Below, in pieces: positions 5,694 to 6,225 of a DNA stretch of 6,225 nt. The notes below the pieces were generated by a model. It was not told the DNA's origin, did not search any database, and saw nothing but the letters and a program-made list of their open reading frames with translations. Source of the DNA: Alphaproteobacteria bacterium (GTDB taxonomy: Bacteria; Pseudomonadota; Alphaproteobacteria; Sphingomonadales; Sphingomonadaceae); NCBI GenBank assembly GCA_028293055.1, contig JAQGLD010000592.1:1-6225 (forward strand), in the 5' to 3' direction. Positions within the stretch are counted from its first letter, which is position 1. The number at the start of each line of letters is the position of its first letter. A program made the position numbers and the translations under genes.

Positions 5694-6225
5694 ATGAATC
5701 TTTCGGGCCGGGCGCGCCTCCTTCTCTGTGCAATGCTGATCCTGGCCGCATGCGCCGGGGGTTTCCTGGTCGATTCGCCGGTGCTCGCCGCCTTGCTCGG
5801 GCTCGTCGCCGGAGCGGTCGCGATGCTTGTCGCCGGGCCGGCCTGGTTCGCCGCCGCGCCGGCTCCCGCCCCGCTCGCGGCCGCTGCAGGGCAGGAGAAC
5901 CAGGCGCGCGAGATGATCGACGCGCTGACCGATCCGATGCTGCTGCTCGGCGAGGGCCGAATCGTCGCGGCCAACGAAGCGGCAAAGACCCTGCTGGGGC
6001 AGTGGATCGAAGGCCAGGACGTACGCCTGGCGCTGCGCCATCCGCTGATCGTCGAGCATCTCGTCCGCACGGCACGAAGCGAAGCGGGACCCGACCAAAT
6101 CGAGGTCGAGGGGATCGGTCAGGCCGATCGGCGCTGGCTGGTCACGATCGCCGCGTTGCGCGATGGCTCGCTGATGGTTCATCTCAGCGACCGTAGCGAG
6201 GCGATCGCCGCGGAGAAGATGCGGG
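5694..6225 (+). CDS. phoR: PhoR-like phosphate-regulon sensor histidine kinase, N-terminal part
   Basis: The first 177 residues of a membrane sensor kinase that runs off the window. An AGGAG six bases before the ATG supports the start. Two hydrophobic segments (about 9-25 and 29-48), separated by only a few residues, form a hairpin with almost no periplasmic domain, the topology of PhoR. An Ala/Pro linker and a PAS-type domain follow (about 71-168), with MIDALTDPMLLLGEGRIVAANEAA at its start, LRHP at 114-117, RRWLVTIAALRDG, and MVHLSDRSEA leading into the helix before the histidine box. The dimerisation/H-box and ATPase domains are outside the window. PhoR controls PhoB, the activator of phosphate-starvation genes. 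The divergent porin with a Pho box fits this call. Another PAS-containing kinase remains possible. LAAC at 17-20 looks like a lipobox but lies within the first membrane helix. Confidence 0.8.
   Translation, partial: MNLSGRARLLLCAMLILAACAGGFLVDSPVLAALLGLVAGAVAMLVAGPAWFAAAPAPAPLAAAAGQENQAREMIDALTDPMLLLGEGRIVAANEAAKTLLGQWIEGQDVRLALRHPLIVEHLVRTARSEAGPDQIEVEGIGQADRRWLVTIAALRDGSLMVHLSDRSEAIAAEKMR

Noticed and set aside
5530..6075. N-terminal extension of the porin frame to 6075
   Set aside because: The extension is Arg/Pro/Ala-rich, crosses the Pho box and lies opposite the PhoR-like gene. The signal peptide and ribosome binding site place the start at 5529.

Overview
The window is high-GC DNA (GC-rich third positions, long antisense shadow frames) that reads as a chromosomal segment of an alphaproteobacterium, most likely a sphingomonad (order Sphingomonadales). 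The grounds are the NDUFA12 - DUF2155 - aat neighbourhood typical of Alphaproteobacteria, a periplasmic M28 peptidase of the kind common in sphingomonads, and an OprO/OprP-type porin with an N-terminal coiled coil. The order assignment rests on recalled family features, not on a search.

Layout: (1) 1-136 is non-coding, with an imperfect hairpin and short direct repeats. (2) 137-1188 (+) is a two-gene unit: an NDUFA12-family complex I accessory protein, then a DUF2155 lipoprotein overlapping it by 4 nt. (3) 978-1718 (-) is aat (leucyl/phenylalanyl-tRNA--protein transferase). Its 3' end lies inside the DUF2155 gene, a 211-bp tail-to-tail overlap. (4) 1834-2175 (-) is a glutaredoxin-type arsenate reductase-like gene (arsC family), upstream of aat. 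(5) 2328-3710 (-) is a secreted M28 metallopeptidase, followed by a GC-rich hairpin. (6) 3841-4230 (+) is a small secreted protein of unknown function, divergent from the peptidase. (7) 4249-5529 (-) is a phosphate-selective-type porin. (8) 5694-6225 (+) is the 5' part of a PAS-containing membrane sensor kinase that looks like PhoR and is cut by the window edge.

The best-supported functional unit is at the right end. The 164-bp intergenic region between the porin and the PhoR-like gene carries three tandem Pho-box half-sites at exact 11-bp spacing, oriented towards the porin. A fourth half-site lies further upstream in the same 11-bp phase. With a divergent PhoR-like kinase this points to a phosphate-starvation locus: PhoR/PhoB senses low phosphate and the porin lets phosphate or phosphorylated compounds cross the outer membrane. 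The rest looks like ordinary housekeeping genes. I see no mobile element, CRISPR array, rRNA or tRNA, and no sign of a new defence or biosynthetic system. The points most worth following are the extended Pho box, the aat/DUF2155 antisense overlap and the uncharacterised secreted protein. No gene-free stretch exceeds 300 bases.
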